Shown one piece after another: positions 25,807-37,159 of a stretch of 64,000 bases of DNA. Positions within the stretch are counted from its first letter, which is position 1, and each line of letters begins with the position of its first letter. The notes under the pieces are model-generated. The model was not told where the DNA came from, did no database searches, and was given only the letters and a program-made list of their open reading frames with translations. The DNA comes from Photobacterium lipolyticum (lineage in GTDB: Bacteria > Pseudomonadota > Gammaproteobacteria > Enterobacterales > Vibrionaceae), in the NCBI RefSeq assembly GCF_003026475.1, contig NZ_PYMC01000003.1, positions 62,001-126,000 on the forward strand, written 5' to 3'. Position numbers and translations under genes: made by a program.

Positions 25807-26823
25807 TTAACGGATCGCACGGGCGATAGTCCAGGCCAGCCTTGCGGCTAACCGTGCGGTTTGGTTATCAATATCAAAACGGGGGTTATATTCCGCTAAG
25901 TCGGCAACCAATAGCTTCGAGTCACCTTGTGCATTTTTAGCGGTTAAAATGGGTTCTATTAATGTCTCGACAATTTCAAGCGATATGCCGCGTGCAGCCG
26001 GTGCGCTGACACCGGGTGCGACGGATGCTGGAAAGACATCGAGATCGATGGTGAGATAAAGGTGATCACACTCATTAATAAAAGCGTTAAGCTCGGTCTG
26101 AGTATGTTCGAGATCATGACGAGTCAGCTCGGTATCATCTTTATATAGCACACCTAATCGGTCGGCTTTTTCATATAATGCTTTGGTATTACCGGTTCGG
26201 CTCAGCCCTAAGCAGGCATACTTAAATGGCCAGTTCTGTAGCTGGCAAAAACGCGCTGCCTGGTGGAAGGGGGTTCCTGAACTGCCCTGTCCGGAGCTCG
26301 GCCCTGGCGGTGGATTTCTTAAGTCAAAATGGGCATCAAAGTTGATGATACCAACACGTGGTGCAGCTTGTTCATCCGGTTTACCAGCCTTATTTTCAGA
26401 GACGTGCTGCTTCTGCAGCAGATAATTACCAATGCCCTGGAACGTTCCCCATGCCACTTCATGACCACCGCCGAAGACGATAACTTTGTGGCGTTGGCGC
26501 AGGGCGCGGCTGACATCTTCACCTAAGCGATATTGTGCAAGTTCTAAGTTGCCATCACCACAACAGATATCACCGCCGTCATAAACGGGCTCCTGGTGAT
26601 GCCAGGCAAAATTGGCTAAAGCTCGGCGGATGGCCGCTGGGGCATCAAAGGCGCCGATGCGGCCTTTGTTACGGGCCACACCTTCATCGCAGGCGAAGCC
26701 CAGCAGCATAATGCCTTCTTCATTAGCCTGATCTGCGGGTAGCACTTTTTGGTGCCAGCGCATGCCTAGTTCACCGTCTTCCGGATCACACCGGCCTTGC
26801 CAGACGCTCATATCAATTGGCAT
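25807..26823 (-). CDS. hutG: Formimidoylglutamase
   Basis: 338-aa ureohydrolase-fold enzyme that hydrolyses N-formimino-glutamate to glutamate and formamide, the last step of the pathway. Binuclear Mn site visible as GGGHE, FDAHFD and TIDLDVFP. Start ATG 26823 ([10 protein letters not shown]) chosen because AGGA lies eight bases upstream; it overlaps the hutI stop by 11 bp, indicating translational coupling. ATG 26811 is an alternative. The insert with [14 protein letters not shown]-like residues near 200 ([18 protein letters not shown]) is normal for the proteobacterial type. Confidence 0.95.
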   Translation of the reverse strand: MPIDMSVWQGRCDPEDGELGMRWHQKVLPADQANEEGIMLLGFACDEGVARNKGRIGAFDAPAAIRRALANFAWHHQEPVYDGGDICCGDGNLELAQYRLGEDVSRALRQRHKVIVFGGGHEVAWGTFQGIGNYLLQKQHVSENKAGKPDEQAAPRVGIINFDAHFDLRNPPPGPSSGQGSSGTPFHQAARFCQLQNWPFKYACLGLSRTGNTKALYEKADRLGVLYKDDTELTRHDLEHTQTELNAFINECDHLYLTIDLDVFPASVAPGVSAPAARGISLEIVETLIEPILTAKNAQGDSKLLVADLAEYNPRFDIDNQTARLAARLAWTIARAIR

Positions 26824-28081
26824 TGCGCTTTTCCTCATCGACAGAGTTTTTCGCTTCATTGGCATAGAACAACTCGCCATCAACAACACGCGCGATTAAA
26901 TCAGGTATACCCAGGCGGTACGATAACTCTGCCGGGCTTTCTAGCTGCCAGAGAGCCAGATCAGCATCCATTCCCACTTGGATCCGGCCGCGATTCTCGC
27001 TGAGACCTAAAGCCATTGCGGCGTTGCACGTTACCCCGCGTAGGCATTCCTCCGGGGTAAGCTTGAACAAGGTACAGGCCATATTCATCATGGTACGGAG
27101 CGATGCTATCGGCGAGGTACCGGGGTTAAAATCAGTTGCAATAGCCATGGGAACATCCAACCGGCGAAGATGTTCGATAGGGGGCCGTTGCGTTTCTCGC
27201 AGAAAATAAAATGCACCGGGCAGCAGTGTTGCAACCGTATTACAGGCAGCAAGCGCGGCAACACCATCACGATCCAGATATTCAATATGATCGACAGATG
27301 TTGCTCCCATACGGGCGGCGAGGGCGCTACCTCCCAGATTCGACAGTTGCTCTGTATGGCCTTTAATCCCGAGACCAAATTCTTTTGCTGTTGCAAAAAC
27401 GCGCTGGCATTGCTGTGGCGAGAACCCGATCCCTTCACAGAACACATCAACATAATCGGCCAGCCCTTCATGGGCTGCTGCTGGGATCATTTCCCGGCAG
27501 ATTATATCGATGTAGTCATCAGCGCGATTGGTGTACTCCGGCGGTACTGCGTGCGCGGCAAGCAGGGTCGTCGAGACTTTAATATCTTTGAGTTCGCCAA
27601 TACGGCGTGCGACACGAAGCATCTTTAGTTCATCGTCAACGGTCAGCCCGTAACCAGATTTGATTTCAACGGTCGTGACACCGTCACTTATTAGCCCTTG
27701 CAGACGGTGAAGGGCCAGCTCGTAAAGTTCGTCTTCTGATGCCTCGCGGGTCGCGCGAACGGTTGCGAGGATCCCACCGCCAGCCTTGGCTATCTGCTCA
27801 TAAGGCACGCCGTTAAGGCGCTGTTCGAATTCGTTGGCTCGGTTGCCTGCGAAAACCAGATGGGTATGACAATCAATAAGTCCTGGTGTCACCAGTGCAT
27901 TGTGGCAATCAATCACATCCGGATGGCCATGCAGATCGTCGTGGCAGGCTTTACCTGCAAACATGATCTTGCCATTGGTAATGCCAATCATGCCGTTTTC
28001 GATAACTCGATAGCCATTGCCTGTGTGCATGGCATCTGGTTGCATCGTCACTAGTCGAAGGTTGGTGAGCACTCGTTCCAT
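26813..28081 (-). CDS. hutI: Imidazolonepropionase
   Basis: 422-aa amidohydrolase opening the imidazolone ring to N-formimino-glutamate. Metal-binding HxH in [10 protein letters not shown], later KGHTEQ, VDHIEY and ATDFNPG. Start ATG 28081. First structural gene of the operon hutI-hutG-hutU-hutH, and preceded by a 12-bp palindrome that fits a HutC operator (28137-28150). Confidence 0.96.
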   Translation of the reverse strand: MERVLTNLRLVTMQPDAMHTGNGYRVIENGMIGITNGKIMFAGKACHDDLHGHPDVIDCHNALVTPGLIDCHTHLVFAGNRANEFEQRLNGVPYEQIAKAGGGILATVRATREASEDELYELALHRLQGLISDGVTTVEIKSGYGLTVDDELKMLRVARRIGELKDIKVSTTLLAAHAVPPEYTNRADDYIDIICREMIPAAAHEGLADYVDVFCEGIGFSPQQCQRVFATAKEFGLGIKGHTEQLSNLGGSALAARMGATSVDHIEYLDRDGVAALAACNTVATLLPGAFYFLRETQRPPIEHLRRLDVPMAIATDFNPGTSPIASLRTMMNMACTLFKLTPEECLRGVTCNAAMALGLSENRGRIQVGMDADLALWQLESPAELSYRLGIPDLIARVVDGELFYANEAKNSVDEEKRNAN

Positions 28082-28136
28082 GGATTATCTCTGATTAAAA
28101 GTCTGGTTATTTGTCTGTTTATTCGCAATAAGGAAT

Positions 28137-28150
28137 ATGTATATACAAAT
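28137..28150 (-). promoter_or_regulatory. Candidate HutC operator in front of hutI
   Basis: ATGTATATACAAAT, a TGTATATACA palindrome resembling known HutC sites (TTGTATAGACAA type), 56 bp upstream of the hutI start. It is expected to be released by urocanate binding to HutC. Confidence 0.6.
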
Positions 28151-28308
28151 AAATAGACGATTATGACGAGGAACTCAAGATGGAATGTAAAGGAATTGTG
28201 AGCGAAATTGTAATGATTTGCTGACAGTGAGGTGAAAATGTGGAGTGAAGGGGGCCTGTGAAGGTAGGAAAGAGCGTTTCTAGACTAGACCCTAGACTCT
28301 CGCTACTC

Positions 28309-29013
28309 TTACACCTTCGTCCGCGAGCTCAATTTATATTTATCGCCTGGATGATAGAGCAAGGCGATACTAACAAGGTTCTTTTTACTCCATGTCCTTC
28401 GGTTCAACAGCAGGCAAGGGGATCTATCATTCATCTTTAGCAATGTGGAGATGCGCTTTGGTGGAATAATGGCCTCCACAGTATGCTCAATATCACTCAG
28501 CGGGCAGGTCTGGACCAGATACTCATTGGGGGTCTGTTGGGTAAAATCTTGTGCGATATATTCAGGTGCGAAATCCGGATTTACCCAACGTTCCTCCAGC
28601 TGAACAGGTACGTCATTTTCATAGTGGACAATCTGAGTAAAGTAAATGACGGTACCGTGTCTGACCCCTATACGTAACGCAATATCATCTTTAGCATCAA
28701 CCTTCGCTTGGGTAATGATTTTATTTGAATACTCATGACCACGGTTGCGGATTTCAATCGCAATATTGCGGATCTCCATTAAAGGAGATTCTGCCTTCTT
28801 ATGGCAAACAAACGTGCCCAGTCTCGGTGTACGCTCCAGCAAACCTTCACCGACCAGATCACGAATCGCTTTATTGGCAGTCATTCGGCTGACAGAAAAT
28901 TGTACAGACAGCTCAATTTCGGTCGGAATTTTAAAACCTGGTGGCCATGTCCGGGATTGAATTTTATCGTTTAGGTATTGTTTAATTTGCAAATAGCGGG
29001 GGGACTGTGCCAT
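28309..29013 (-). CDS. hutC: GntR/HutC-family histidine utilization repressor
   Basis: 234-aa repressor: N-terminal winged helix (residues ~5-75, with RYLQIKQYLNDKI, SRMTANKAIRDL and ERTPRLGTFV) and a C-terminal UTRA ligand domain. HutC senses urocanate and represses hut genes. Start ATG 29013 gives the normal family N-terminus; longer starts would be without support. Directly upstream of hutI in the same direction, 227 bp away, with its own operator-like site at 29030-29042 suggesting autoregulation. Confidence 0.93.
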   Translation of the reverse strand: MAQSPRYLQIKQYLNDKIQSRTWPPGFKIPTEIELSVQFSVSRMTANKAIRDLVGEGLLERTPRLGTFVCHKKAESPLMEIRNIAIEIRNRGHEYSNKIITQAKVDAKDDIALRIGVRHGTVIYFTQIVHYENDVPVQLEERWVNPDFAPEYIAQDFTQQTPNEYLVQTCPLSDIEHTVEAIIPPKRISTLLKMNDRSPCLLLNRRTWSKKNLVSIALLYHPGDKYKLSSRTKV

Positions 29014-29029
29014 TGAGGTTTTCCCATAA

Positions 29030-29042
29030 TTGCCTATACAAA
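29030..29042 (-). promoter_or_regulatory. Candidate HutC operator in front of hutC
   Basis: Read on the minus strand TTTGTATAGGCAA, close to the HutC consensus TTGTATAGACAA, 17 bp from the hutC start; suits autorepression. Confidence 0.55.
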
Positions 29043-29198
29043 TAAAAGCAATTTTTACTGTGTATTTCAAGCTAATGTTGTATTTCTTTAGATATTCTGA
29101 GAAAAAGCGCGATCTGAATGTTGGCAAATGACTTGGTCAATGCTTTTAGAGCTGTTTAAATATATTCAAACTACCTCAATAAAAATGAATCAGAAATC

Positions 29199-29582
29199 AT
29201 GACAAATAGTAATACACCTATAACAAAAGCCCCGGCATGTAACGATTCTATGAAAAATGCGCCTACCGTGATGACGTTCTTTGAGCGCTTTGAAGCCGAT
29301 ATTCTATCAGGCAAGAAGACGATCACGATTCGCGATGAATCTGAACGTGATTATGTACCGGGTTCGCGCGTTGATGTATCGACGTTCGAAGATGGCCGTG
29401 GCTTCTGCCAGTTAGACATTATCTCGGTTGAACCCATTTTATTTGATGATTTAAGTCTCTTTCATGCTGAGCAGGAAAACATGACATTGGCGCAGCTGAA
29501 AGCTGTGATTCAGGAGATCTACCCGGGTATCGAGCAGCTTTATGTTGTGTCATATAAGCTAGCCCAAAGGATATCGTTGTAG
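29199..29582 (+). CDS. yqfB: N4-acetylcytidine amidohydrolase (ASCH domain), YqfB
   Basis: Protein of the ASCH fold that in E. coli hydrolyses N4-acetylcytidine. Match to YqfB is clear: TFFERFEADILSGKKTITIRDE, with the catalytic Lys/Thr/Glu region in KTITIRDESE, and HAEQENMTLAQLK. The frame opens at ATG 29199 (127 aa); ATG 29250 (110 aa) would be nearer to the 103 aa of the E. coli protein. Neither has a strong Shine-Dalgarno, so the start is uncertain. Divergent from hutC. Confidence 0.9.
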   Translation: MTNSNTPITKAPACNDSMKNAPTVMTFFERFEADILSGKKTITIRDESERDYVPGSRVDVSTFEDGRGFCQLDIISVEPILFDDLSLFHAEQENMTLAQLKAVIQEIYPGIEQLYVVSYKLAQRISL

Positions 29583-29678
29583 GTCTAAAGACGAGAACGA
29601 GGAAAGATTTTAAAAATTACGCTGTACAAAAAATGTACAGCTGTTATTATCTTGCTCAGTTCTTCAGAGAGTTATTAA

Positions 29679-29762
29679 ATGCAACATCAAGTACAAGTTA
29701 AACCTTTAGCTACTTATACGTTATCGTTTTGTGCCTATGTGTTTCCCTTATATTTATCGTAA
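29679..29762 (+). CDS. Candidate short upstream ORF in the cold-shock leader
   Basis: 27-codon frame (MQHQVQVKPLATYTLSFCAY..., ending in LYLS) with AGAGAG six bases before its ATG. It lies in the 250-bp space between yqfB and the cold-shock gene and ends 71 bp before that gene's ATG. Could be a small protein, a leader peptide, or chance. Confidence 0.35.
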   Translation: MQHQVQVKPLATYTLSFCAYVFPLYLS

Positions 29763-29833
29763 CATTATATAATTCAATATATTAGAATGTCGCGAAATTG
29801 CGATTTTTCATGAATTTTAAATAAGGGGCATAT

Positions 29834-30046
29834 ATGTCTAATTCAACTACTGGCATCGTAAAATGGTTTAACGAAGAGAAAGGTTTTGGTTTTATTACTC
29901 AAGATAACGGCGGTGCTGACGTATTCGTTCATTTCCGTGCTATCGCTTCAGAGGGTTTTAAAACTCTAGCTGACGGTCAAAAAGTTTCTTTTGACGTAGA
30001 GCAAGGCCAGAAAGGCCTTCAAGCAGCTAACGTAGTTGCTTTATAA
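29834..30046 (+). CDS. CspA-family cold-shock protein
   Basis: 70-aa single OB-fold RNA chaperone. RNP1 motif KGFGFITQ and RNP2 VFVHFRAI are intact. N-terminus [19 protein letters not shown] is standard. RBS AAGGGG (29822-29827) six bases upstream. A long AT-rich leader precedes it, typical for cold-inducible csp genes, and contains the candidate short ORF 29679-29762. Followed by a strong terminator. Confidence 0.96.
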   Translation: MSNSTTGIVKWFNEEKGFGFITQDNGGADVFVHFRAIASEGFKTLADGQKVSFDVEQGQKGLQAANVVAL

Positions 30047-30064
30047 CTAGAAGCTTGTCTTCTG

Positions 30065-30095
30065 AAAAAATGCTGGCTATGGCCGGCATTTTTTA
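30065..30095 (+). terminator. Terminator of the cold-shock gene
   Basis: Stem AATGCTGGC / GCCGGCATT (one G-T pair) followed by TTTTTT, 18 bp past the stop. Confidence 0.9.
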
Positions 30096-30119
30096 TATCC
30101 GATGTTTATACCCAAGTTA

Positions 30120-30332
30120 CTATTCTGGTGCCGTGTAGCTTGAATAGGAGCAGTAATAGCAGCCATTTGATTTTGGGTAGACCTTTTTAGCCGCAGTTAA
30201 GGCTGTACTGCAGGCTGTGTGATAACCGAGTGGGTGGCAGTTTTCTTTCTTTGGAAGATAACTACATGATGCACTGTGAACCTCATGATCTCCATTATCT
30301 TGTGCATTCTTGTTTACATAAAATAAACTCAT
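30120..30332 (-). CDS. Small cysteine-rich protein (hypothetical)
   Basis: 70 aa with a pattern I associate with small uncharacterised proteins of marine gammaproteobacteria: H-S-A-S-C-S-Y-LP, then LGYH-T-AC, then NGCYYCSY near the C-terminus. Four to five Cys and two His could bind a metal or form disulfides. No signal peptide. ATG 30332 has GAGGG seven bases upstream, which supports it as a real gene. Its stop codon abuts a decayed end of the dispersed repeat (30105-30119). Function unknown. Confidence 0.75.
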   Translation of the reverse strand: MSLFYVNKNAQDNGDHEVHSASCSYLPKKENCHPLGYHTACSTALTAAKKVYPKSNGCYYCSYSSYTAPE

Positions 30333-30812
30333 AATTCCCTCTGATAATTAATATGCAACCAGTTCATCAAAGAATCACAGTACTCCTATAAAATCAAAGG
30401 GTATAGCTCTGAAGTCAAATACTTAGAGAATCATCACTTTGATTAAAACGGACATAAGCCTCCCAACAAGACAACCAATCAAATTCGATCCAAGAATCCG
30501 TCCAGACAACAACAGGCAAAGATCCTTTGAATGTCGGGCTTAGTCTGATTTGAATACGTTACTTATGACATAGGTAACAGCCTGCCATGAGCTAAATATG
30601 TACAACGTAAACGACTTATACGGATAGACATTGTTATTTCATATCATTTCATTAGAATGTGTTCCTTCTTGAATACATTCTTGTTTTTTGTACCAAGAAC
30701 AGTTCCAAAAAGTTCAAATCACTAAAGCACCAACCGTAAGGTGCTGATTTTATTTGTATTTAATTAACTCAAGTGCTACTTGGTATGTGGCACCACTGTG
30801 AAGGACATTTTC
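30333..30812. other. Leader/intergenic region upstream of thrS, 480 bp
   Basis: Divergent promoter region. It includes a terminator-like hairpin AGCACC / GGTGCT (30726-30745) followed by GATTTTATTTG, 67 bp before the thrS start, which might act in leader control. thrS in E. coli is autoregulated by tRNA-like leader structure; I could not establish that here. Confidence 0.4.
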
Positions 30813-32741
30813 ATGCCTGTAATTACTCTTCCTGACGGTAGTCAACGTCAATTCGATAATGCTGTTTCAACGATGGATGTTGCTGCTGACATCGGCCCCG
30901 GTCTTGCGAAAGCTTGTATCGCTGGTCGTGTTAACGGTGAGCGTGTTGACGCCTGCGATCTGATCGAAAATGATGCGAACCTAGAAATCATCACTGCTAA
31001 AGACGCAGACGGTCTGGAAATCATCCGTCACTCTTGTGCTCACCTGCTAGGTCACGCAATCAAGCAACTTTATCCTGAAGCTAAAATGGCGATCGGCCCT
31101 ACGATTGACAATGGCTTCTATTACGATATTGACCTTGAGCAATCTTTAACACAAGAAGACGTTGATGCGATTGAAAAGCGCATGCAAGAGCTTGTGAAGA
31201 CAAAGTATGCCGTTGTTAAGAAGAAAGTAAGCTGGCAAGAAGCGCGTGATGCATTTGAAGCGCGTGGCGAGACTTACAAGATTGAAATCCTTGACGAGAA
31301 CGTTTCTCGCGACGATCGTCCAGGCTTATATCACCACGAAGAATACATTGATATGTGTCGTGGCCCTCACGTACCTAACATGGGCTTCTGCCAGAACTTT
31401 AAACTTCTGAGCGTTGCTGGTGCTTACTGGCGTGGTAACAGCGACAACAAAATGCTGCAACGTATCTATGGTACGGCTTTCCAAGACAAGAAGTTGCTGA
31501 AAGCGCACCTTACTCGCCTGGAAGAAGCAGCAAAGCGTGATCACCGTAAAATCGGTAAGCACCTTGACCTGTTCCACATGCAGCAAGAAGCGCCGGGTAT
31601 GGTATTCTGGCATCACAACGGTTGGACTATCTTCCGTGAGCTAGAAGTCTTTGTGCGTGAGAAACTGACTGAGTACGATTACCAGGAAGTAAAAGGCCCA
31701 TTAATGATGGACCGTGTTCTATGGGAACGCTCTGGTCACTGGGACAAATATGCAGAAGCAATGTTCACAACAAGTTCTGAGAACCGTGAATACGCTATCA
31801 AGCCAATGAACTGCCCGGGTCACGTTCAGATCTTTAACCAAGGTCTGAAATCATACCGTGATCTACCGTTACGTATGGCTGAGTTCGGCTCCTGCCACCG
31901 TAATGAGCCGTCAGGTGCGCTTCACGGTATCATGCGTGTACGTGGTTTTACTCAAGATGATGCGCATATTTTCTGTACAGAAAGTCAAGTGCAACAAGAA
32001 GTTACTTCTTGTATCAAAATGGTGTACGATACCTACCAGACATTTGGCTTTAACAACATTGTTGTTAAGCTATCTACACGCCCTGAAAATCGCGTGGGTT
32101 CTGATGAAATGTGGGACAAAGCTGAAGCTGACCTAACATTCGCTCTTGAATCTATGGAAATTCCATATGAAATTCAAGAGGGTGAGGGGGCATTCTACGG
32201 TCCTAAGATCGAGTTTACACTACATGATTGCCTTGATCGTGCATGGCAGTGTGGTACAGTTCAGCTAGACTTTGCATTACCAGAGCGTTTAGGTGCAACA
32301 TATGTGGGTGAAGACAACGAACGTCATACCCCAGTAATGATTCACCGTGCTATTCTTGGTTCACTAGAGCGTTTCATCGGTATTCTTATCGAAGATTATG
32401 CAGGCTTCTTCCCAACATGGTTGGCGCCTCAACAAGCTGTTGTGATGAATATTACTGACAGTCAGTCAGAATATGCACAAGAAATAGTAAAAAAATTGCA
32501 AAAATGTGGAATTAGAGTCAATGCGGACTTGAGAAATGAGAAGATTGGCTTTAAAATCCGCGAACATACTTTGAAGCGAGTGCCTTACATGCTTGTCTGT
32601 GGTGACAAAGAAGTCGAAGCAGGCGAAATAGCAGTACGTACTCGCAAGGGTAAAGATTTGGGTAAATTCAAGATTGATGACTTTGTTGCGTTCTTGCAAC
32701 AAGAGATTAGCAGTCGCAAGCTCAATGTTTTGGAGGACTAA
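30813..32741 (+). CDS. thrS: Threonyl-tRNA synthetase
   Basis: 642 aa, identical in length to E. coli ThrS. Domains: N-terminal TGS (residues 1-61), editing domain (~62-225, with [11 protein letters not shown], where the HxxxH editing/zinc residues sit), class II catalytic core (motif 2 around [25 protein letters not shown] region, zinc ligand Cys in MNCPGH), and anticodon-binding domain (~540-642). ATG 30813 follows AAGGA. First gene of the thrS-infC-rpmI-rplT cluster; its stop codon is 3 bp before the infC start. Confidence 0.98.
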   Translation: MPVITLPDGSQRQFDNAVSTMDVAADIGPGLAKACIAGRVNGERVDACDLIENDANLEIITAKDADGLEIIRHSCAHLLGHAIKQLYPEAKMAIGPTIDNGFYYDIDLEQSLTQEDVDAIEKRMQELVKTKYAVVKKKVSWQEARDAFEARGETYKIEILDENVSRDDRPGLYHHEEYIDMCRGPHVPNMGFCQNFKLLSVAGAYWRGNSDNKMLQRIYGTAFQDKKLLKAHLTRLEEAAKRDHRKIGKHLDLFHMQQEAPGMVFWHHNGWTIFRELEVFVREKLTEYDYQEVKGPLMMDRVLWERSGHWDKYAEAMFTTSSENREYAIKPMNCPGHVQIFNQGLKSYRDLPLRMAEFGSCHRNEPSGALHGIMRVRGFTQDDAHIFCTESQVQQEVTSCIKMVYDTYQTFGFNNIVVKLSTRPENRVGSDEMWDKAEADLTFALESMEIPYEIQEGEGAFYGPKIEFTLHDCLDRAWQCGTVQLDFALPERLGATYVGEDNERHTPVMIHRAILGSLERFIGILIEDYAGFFPTWLAPQQAVVMNITDSQSEYAQEIVKKLQKCGIRVNADLRNEKIGFKIREHTLKRVPYMLVCGDKEVEAGEIAVRTRKGKDLGKFKIDDFVAFLQQEISSRKLNVLED

Positions 32742-32744
32742 GGT

Positions 32745-33296
32745 ATTAAAGGCGGAAGAAGAACTCAAGCACCAGTTAAACAAAATGCACACCGTTTAAA
32801 CGGTGAAATTCGCGATGTTAGTGAAGTGCGTTTAACGGGTATAGATGGTGAGTCCATCGGTGTCGTTTCTATTGATGAAGCAATTCGTATTGCTAATGAT
32901 GCTGGTGTGGATCTTGTCGAAATCAGCCCGAATGCCGAGCCACCAGTTTGTCGAGTGATGGACTATGGTAAGTACCTGTTCGAAAAGAGCAAGGCTGCTA
33001 AAGATCAAAAGAAAAAGCAAAAACAAATCCAGATCAAGGAAGTTAAATTCCGACCTGGTACAGACGAAGGCGACTATCAGGTAAAACTACGCAACCTGAC
33101 TCGCTTTTTAGAAGAGGGCAACAAGGGTAAAGTCACACTACGTTTCCGTGGTCGTGAAATGGCCCATCAGAATCTTGGTATCGATCTTCTAAATCGTATT
33201 AAGGCAGAACTAGAAGACCTAGCGGTCTGCGAAAGCTTCCCTAATCGAGTTGAAGGTCGCCAAATGACTATGATGCTTGCTCCAAAGAAGAAGTAA
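32745..33296 (+). CDS. infC: Translation initiation factor IF-3 (ATT start)
   Basis: 183-aa IF-3. The protein begins (M)[13 protein letters not shown], homologous to E. coli MKGGKRVQT, and that position is coded by ATT at 32745. This rare start codon is the known basis of infC autoregulation, since IF-3 rejects non-canonical starts. GGAGG (32732-32736) precedes it inside the end of thrS. N-domain (~10-80), basic linker [14 protein letters not shown]-domain with [12 protein letters not shown] and RGREMAHQ. A start at ATG/GTG 32826 would cut the conserved N-terminus. Confidence 0.97.
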   Translation: MKGGRRTQAPVKQNAHRLNGEIRDVSEVRLTGIDGESIGVVSIDEAIRIANDAGVDLVEISPNAEPPVCRVMDYGKYLFEKSKAAKDQKKKQKQIQIKEVKFRPGTDEGDYQVKLRNLTRFLEEGNKGKVTLRFRGREMAHQNLGIDLLNRIKAELEDLAVCESFPNRVEGRQMTMMLAPKKK

Positions 33297-33315
33297 TAAC
33301 GGCATTCAAGTAGCT

Positions 33316-33341
33316 AAAAGCGCTGCTTCGGCAGCGCTTTT
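33316..33341 (+). terminator. Hairpin between infC and rpmI
   Basis: Strong stem AAAAGCGCTGC / GCAGCGCTTTT with a TTCG tetraloop. It could be a partial terminator or an RNA processing site inside the cluster; rpmI probably has its own promoter or reads through. Confidence 0.75.
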
Positions 33342-33391
33342 GTTCGCCCTATTACTATGATTATTAACTATCAACAATGCGGAGTCTCATC

Positions 33392-33586
33392 ATGCCTAAG
33401 ATGAAATCCAACAAAGGCGCTTCTAAGCGTTTCAAAAAAACTGCTGGTGGCTTTAAGTTTAAGCACGCTACTAAGCGTCACATCCTGACTAAACGTACTA
33501 CTAAGAACAAACGTCAGCTTCGTCCAAATGCAATCCTTCCTAAGTGTGAAGTGGCTGCAGTTGCTCGTATGCTTCCGTTCGCTTAA
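33392..33586 (+). CDS. rpmI: Ribosomal protein L35
   Basis: 64-aa basic protein, [20 protein letters not shown]..., the standard bL35 sequence. ATG 33392 preceded by GGAG; an upstream frame start (33377) is not favoured. Translationally coupled to rplT in E. coli through L20 repression. Confidence 0.98.
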   Translation: MPKMKSNKGASKRFKKTAGGFKFKHATKRHILTKRTTKNKRQLRPNAILPKCEVAAVARMLPFA

Positions 33587-33630
33587 TCGTTTTTAGTTTT
33601 ATATTTTTATTTATTAGTTAGGAGTCTCCT

Positions 33631-33984
33631 ATGCCTCGCGTAAAACGTGGTGTACAAGCGCGTGCACGTCACAAGAAAGTTCTTAAACAAGCTAAAGGTT
33701 ATTACGGTGCACGTTCACGTGTTTACCGCGTAGCTTTCCAGGCTGTTACTAAAGCTGGTCAATACGCTTACCGTGACCGCCGTCAGAAGAAACGTACTTT
33801 CCGTCAACTTTGGATTGCACGTATCAACGCTGCAGCTCGCCAGAATGGTATGTCTTACAGCCGTCTAATCAACGGTCTTAAGAAAGCATCTATCGAGATC
33901 GATCGTAAGATCCTTGCTGACATCGCTGTATTCGACAAAGCTACTTTCACAGTACTTGTTGAAAAAGCGAAAGCTGCACTGTAA
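33631..33984 (+). CDS. rplT: Ribosomal protein L20
   Basis: 117-aa bL20: [19 protein letters not shown]..., [13 protein letters not shown], and a C-terminal domain that represses rpmI/rplT translation in E. coli. GGAG sequence upstream. Last gene of the cluster, followed by a strong terminator rather than by pheS. Confidence 0.98.
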   Translation: MPRVKRGVQARARHKKVLKQAKGYYGARSRVYRVAFQAVTKAGQYAYRDRRQKKRTFRQLWIARINAAARQNGMSYSRLINGLKKASIEIDRKILADIAVFDKATFTVLVEKAKAAL

Positions 33985-34003
33985 TACAGTCCAGTTTTAA
34001 GTG

Positions 34004-34031
34004 AAAAGGAGAGCCTCGGCTCTCCTTTTTT
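34004..34031 (+). terminator. Terminator after rplT
   Basis: Stem AAAAGGAGAGCC / GGCTCTCCTTTT followed by TT, 19 bp past the rplT stop. Confidence 0.92.
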
Positions 34032-34085
34032 CGTTTCTACAACCTCAGTAATTGAGTTTTAAAGCTGCTCAATCCCACCTTTCGC

Positions 34086-34222
34086 TTATACCAGCATGAC
34101 CAGTTTATTGTCTGCAATATTGATTTGGGCTACATCGGTGTAGTTAAACACCCCGTGTAAGTGTGTCAGCGCGCTAGTGACCACATCACAAGCGGCTTTA
34201 ACGATTAGGGGGTAACCTGCTC
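34086..34222 (-). pseudogene. 3' remnant of an unknown gene beside the acyltransferase
   Basis: A clean minus-strand reading frame with no start codon of its own: (RAGYPLI)VKAACDVVTSALTHLHG, then VFNYTDVAQINIADNKLVMLV and TAA at 34086-34088. It overlaps the last codons of the acyltransferase in another frame. The sequence looks like the C-terminal end of a real protein, so it is probably a truncated neighbour left after a rearrangement. Family not recognised. Confidence 0.45.
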
Positions 34223-35692
34223 TCTGGAATTTAGGTTTGGCATATAGAGCCATTTTTGCAGGCCGAGAGTTATACCAACCGAAAAAACAATGAGCAGACT
34301 AAATGTAACAAACGGGCCGGATAGTACTAAAATAAACGGATTGGCCCCTTCCTGATAGAGGCTTCTCAGCATCTCTAGTACACCGCTAGCAGAAAGGGCT
34401 AACCAATAGCCAGAGACGGCTGCTCCGACAATAATATGTTTGATAGCCAGACTTGATTTTTGGTCGCTGACAGGGGTTAGCCATCGAACAAAACTATAAT
34501 AGGCAGTGCAACATATACAAACTGCAATAAATACTGTCATTGGGTTCTGGTTGTTAAACAAGTTCTCGCCCTGGCCGTTTGGGGCATATATAAATATCAG
34601 CCATAATGCACTTAGTATCATAGCGGATTCTCGGTAGGCGCTAAGGGTTTGCTTGCCAAAGCAACGTCGGAATAAACTGCGGATGGCAAAATAGAAAGTA
34701 AAATTGACTGCAAGGGCGAGAGGAACCAGAAGTATTTGTAGGGTAAGATTGTTAGCGACCACGGCTCTTACTTCGGGATCCGAAAAGACACCCATATACC
34801 AGAATACGGACATAACCATGCTGTTTAGTACCCCATGGTTCAGGTAGATTTCACCACTGTGCTCCCCGATCTTAGCGAACCACGATGGTTTGTTTACTGT
34901 GGGCAGAGTCAGAGCCAGTGCAATGAAGGAGAGCGTGACAGGAAGCGTCATGATGTAATAGTCAGCGATGATCGCGCCGTGCCCCAGGATTAACCATAAG
35001 CCTTCTGCCACCGACAAGCCAGAAAAAAGAACTGTTCCCAGCAGATAGACTGGCCACGGAAGTTTCTTGATTAAACTCACCGCATTGACTTTGGCCAGAT
35101 GGTATCCGAGAGTTACATAGAAAAGACCAAAAAAGAGCGGGTCACGGGAATTGATAAAGAAGGTGTTTGTTTCTGGATTAAAAATCTCAAACGGCAGCAG
35201 TGCTTGATAGGACTGGCCGCTTAGTCCGATAAGATGCAGCATGCAGGCGACAATAAACAAGGCAAAGCAGGCATTGAATTTTTTGGCGATAAATTGCAGT
35301 AGCACAGCAATCATTAGTGCCGGCATGAACCACATGATTTCAGAGCCGAAAGTACCGTGGTAAAACGCAGCTAAAAATGAATACGGACGCCAGAACTGAT
35401 AGCCAACACCGACAAGTACAAAATAAATTAGGGTCCAGCTGACATACATCCTGATCAGCTTAGCCAGATAGCGTTTTGTATAAGCACCACTGTCAGTCAT
35501 GCTTTGGAAATAATAAAGATAGCCGGCAACGACAAAGAAAAAGGGCACGGCAAAACGTGCCAGAATATTTAGGCTAAGATAAATAGCATTGTGCTCAACG
35601 CCGCCGTAATAGTTAAAAATTGAGTAATGAATGACAAATATTGCCACAATACCCAGTAATTTCAGGCTATCAAATGCGTAAATCCTTTTCAT
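34205..35692 (-). CDS. Acyltransferase-3 family membrane protein
   Basis: About 495 aa with 10 or more membrane helices. The N-terminus FDSLKLLGIVAIFVIHYS carries the family's conserved His in helix 1, and FFVVAGYLYYF is the second hallmark; these proteins transfer acyl groups from acyl-CoA to extracytoplasmic glycans. ATG 35692 has GGAGAG just upstream; ATG 35716 lacks one. Substrate unknown; O-acetylation of surface polysaccharide is a guess. It lies on the opposite strand between rplT and pheS, genes that are adjacent in many gammaproteobacteria. Confidence 0.85.
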   Translation of the reverse strand: MKRIYAFDSLKLLGIVAIFVIHYSIFNYYGGVEHNAIYLSLNILARFAVPFFFVVAGYLYYFQSMTDSGAYTKRYLAKLIRMYVSWTLIYFVLVGVGYQFWRPYSFLAAFYHGTFGSEIMWFMPALMIAVLLQFIAKKFNACFALFIVACMLHLIGLSGQSYQALLPFEIFNPETNTFFINSRDPLFFGLFYVTLGYHLAKVNAVSLIKKLPWPVYLLGTVLFSGLSVAEGLWLILGHGAIIADYYIMTLPVTLSFIALALTLPTVNKPSWFAKIGEHSGEIYLNHGVLNSMVMSVFWYMGVFSDPEVRAVVANNLTLQILLVPLALAVNFTFYFAIRSLFRRCFGKQTLSAYRESAMILSALWLIFIYAPNGQGENLFNNQNPMTVFIAVCICCTAYYSFVRWLTPVSDQKSSLAIKHIIVGAAVSGYWLALSASGVLEMLRSLYQEGANPFILVLSGPFVTFSLLIVFSVGITLGLQKWLYMPNLNSREQVTP

Positions 35693-37141
<1,449 letters not shown>

Positions 37142-37159
37142 TCCAGAGGTTTAATCACA

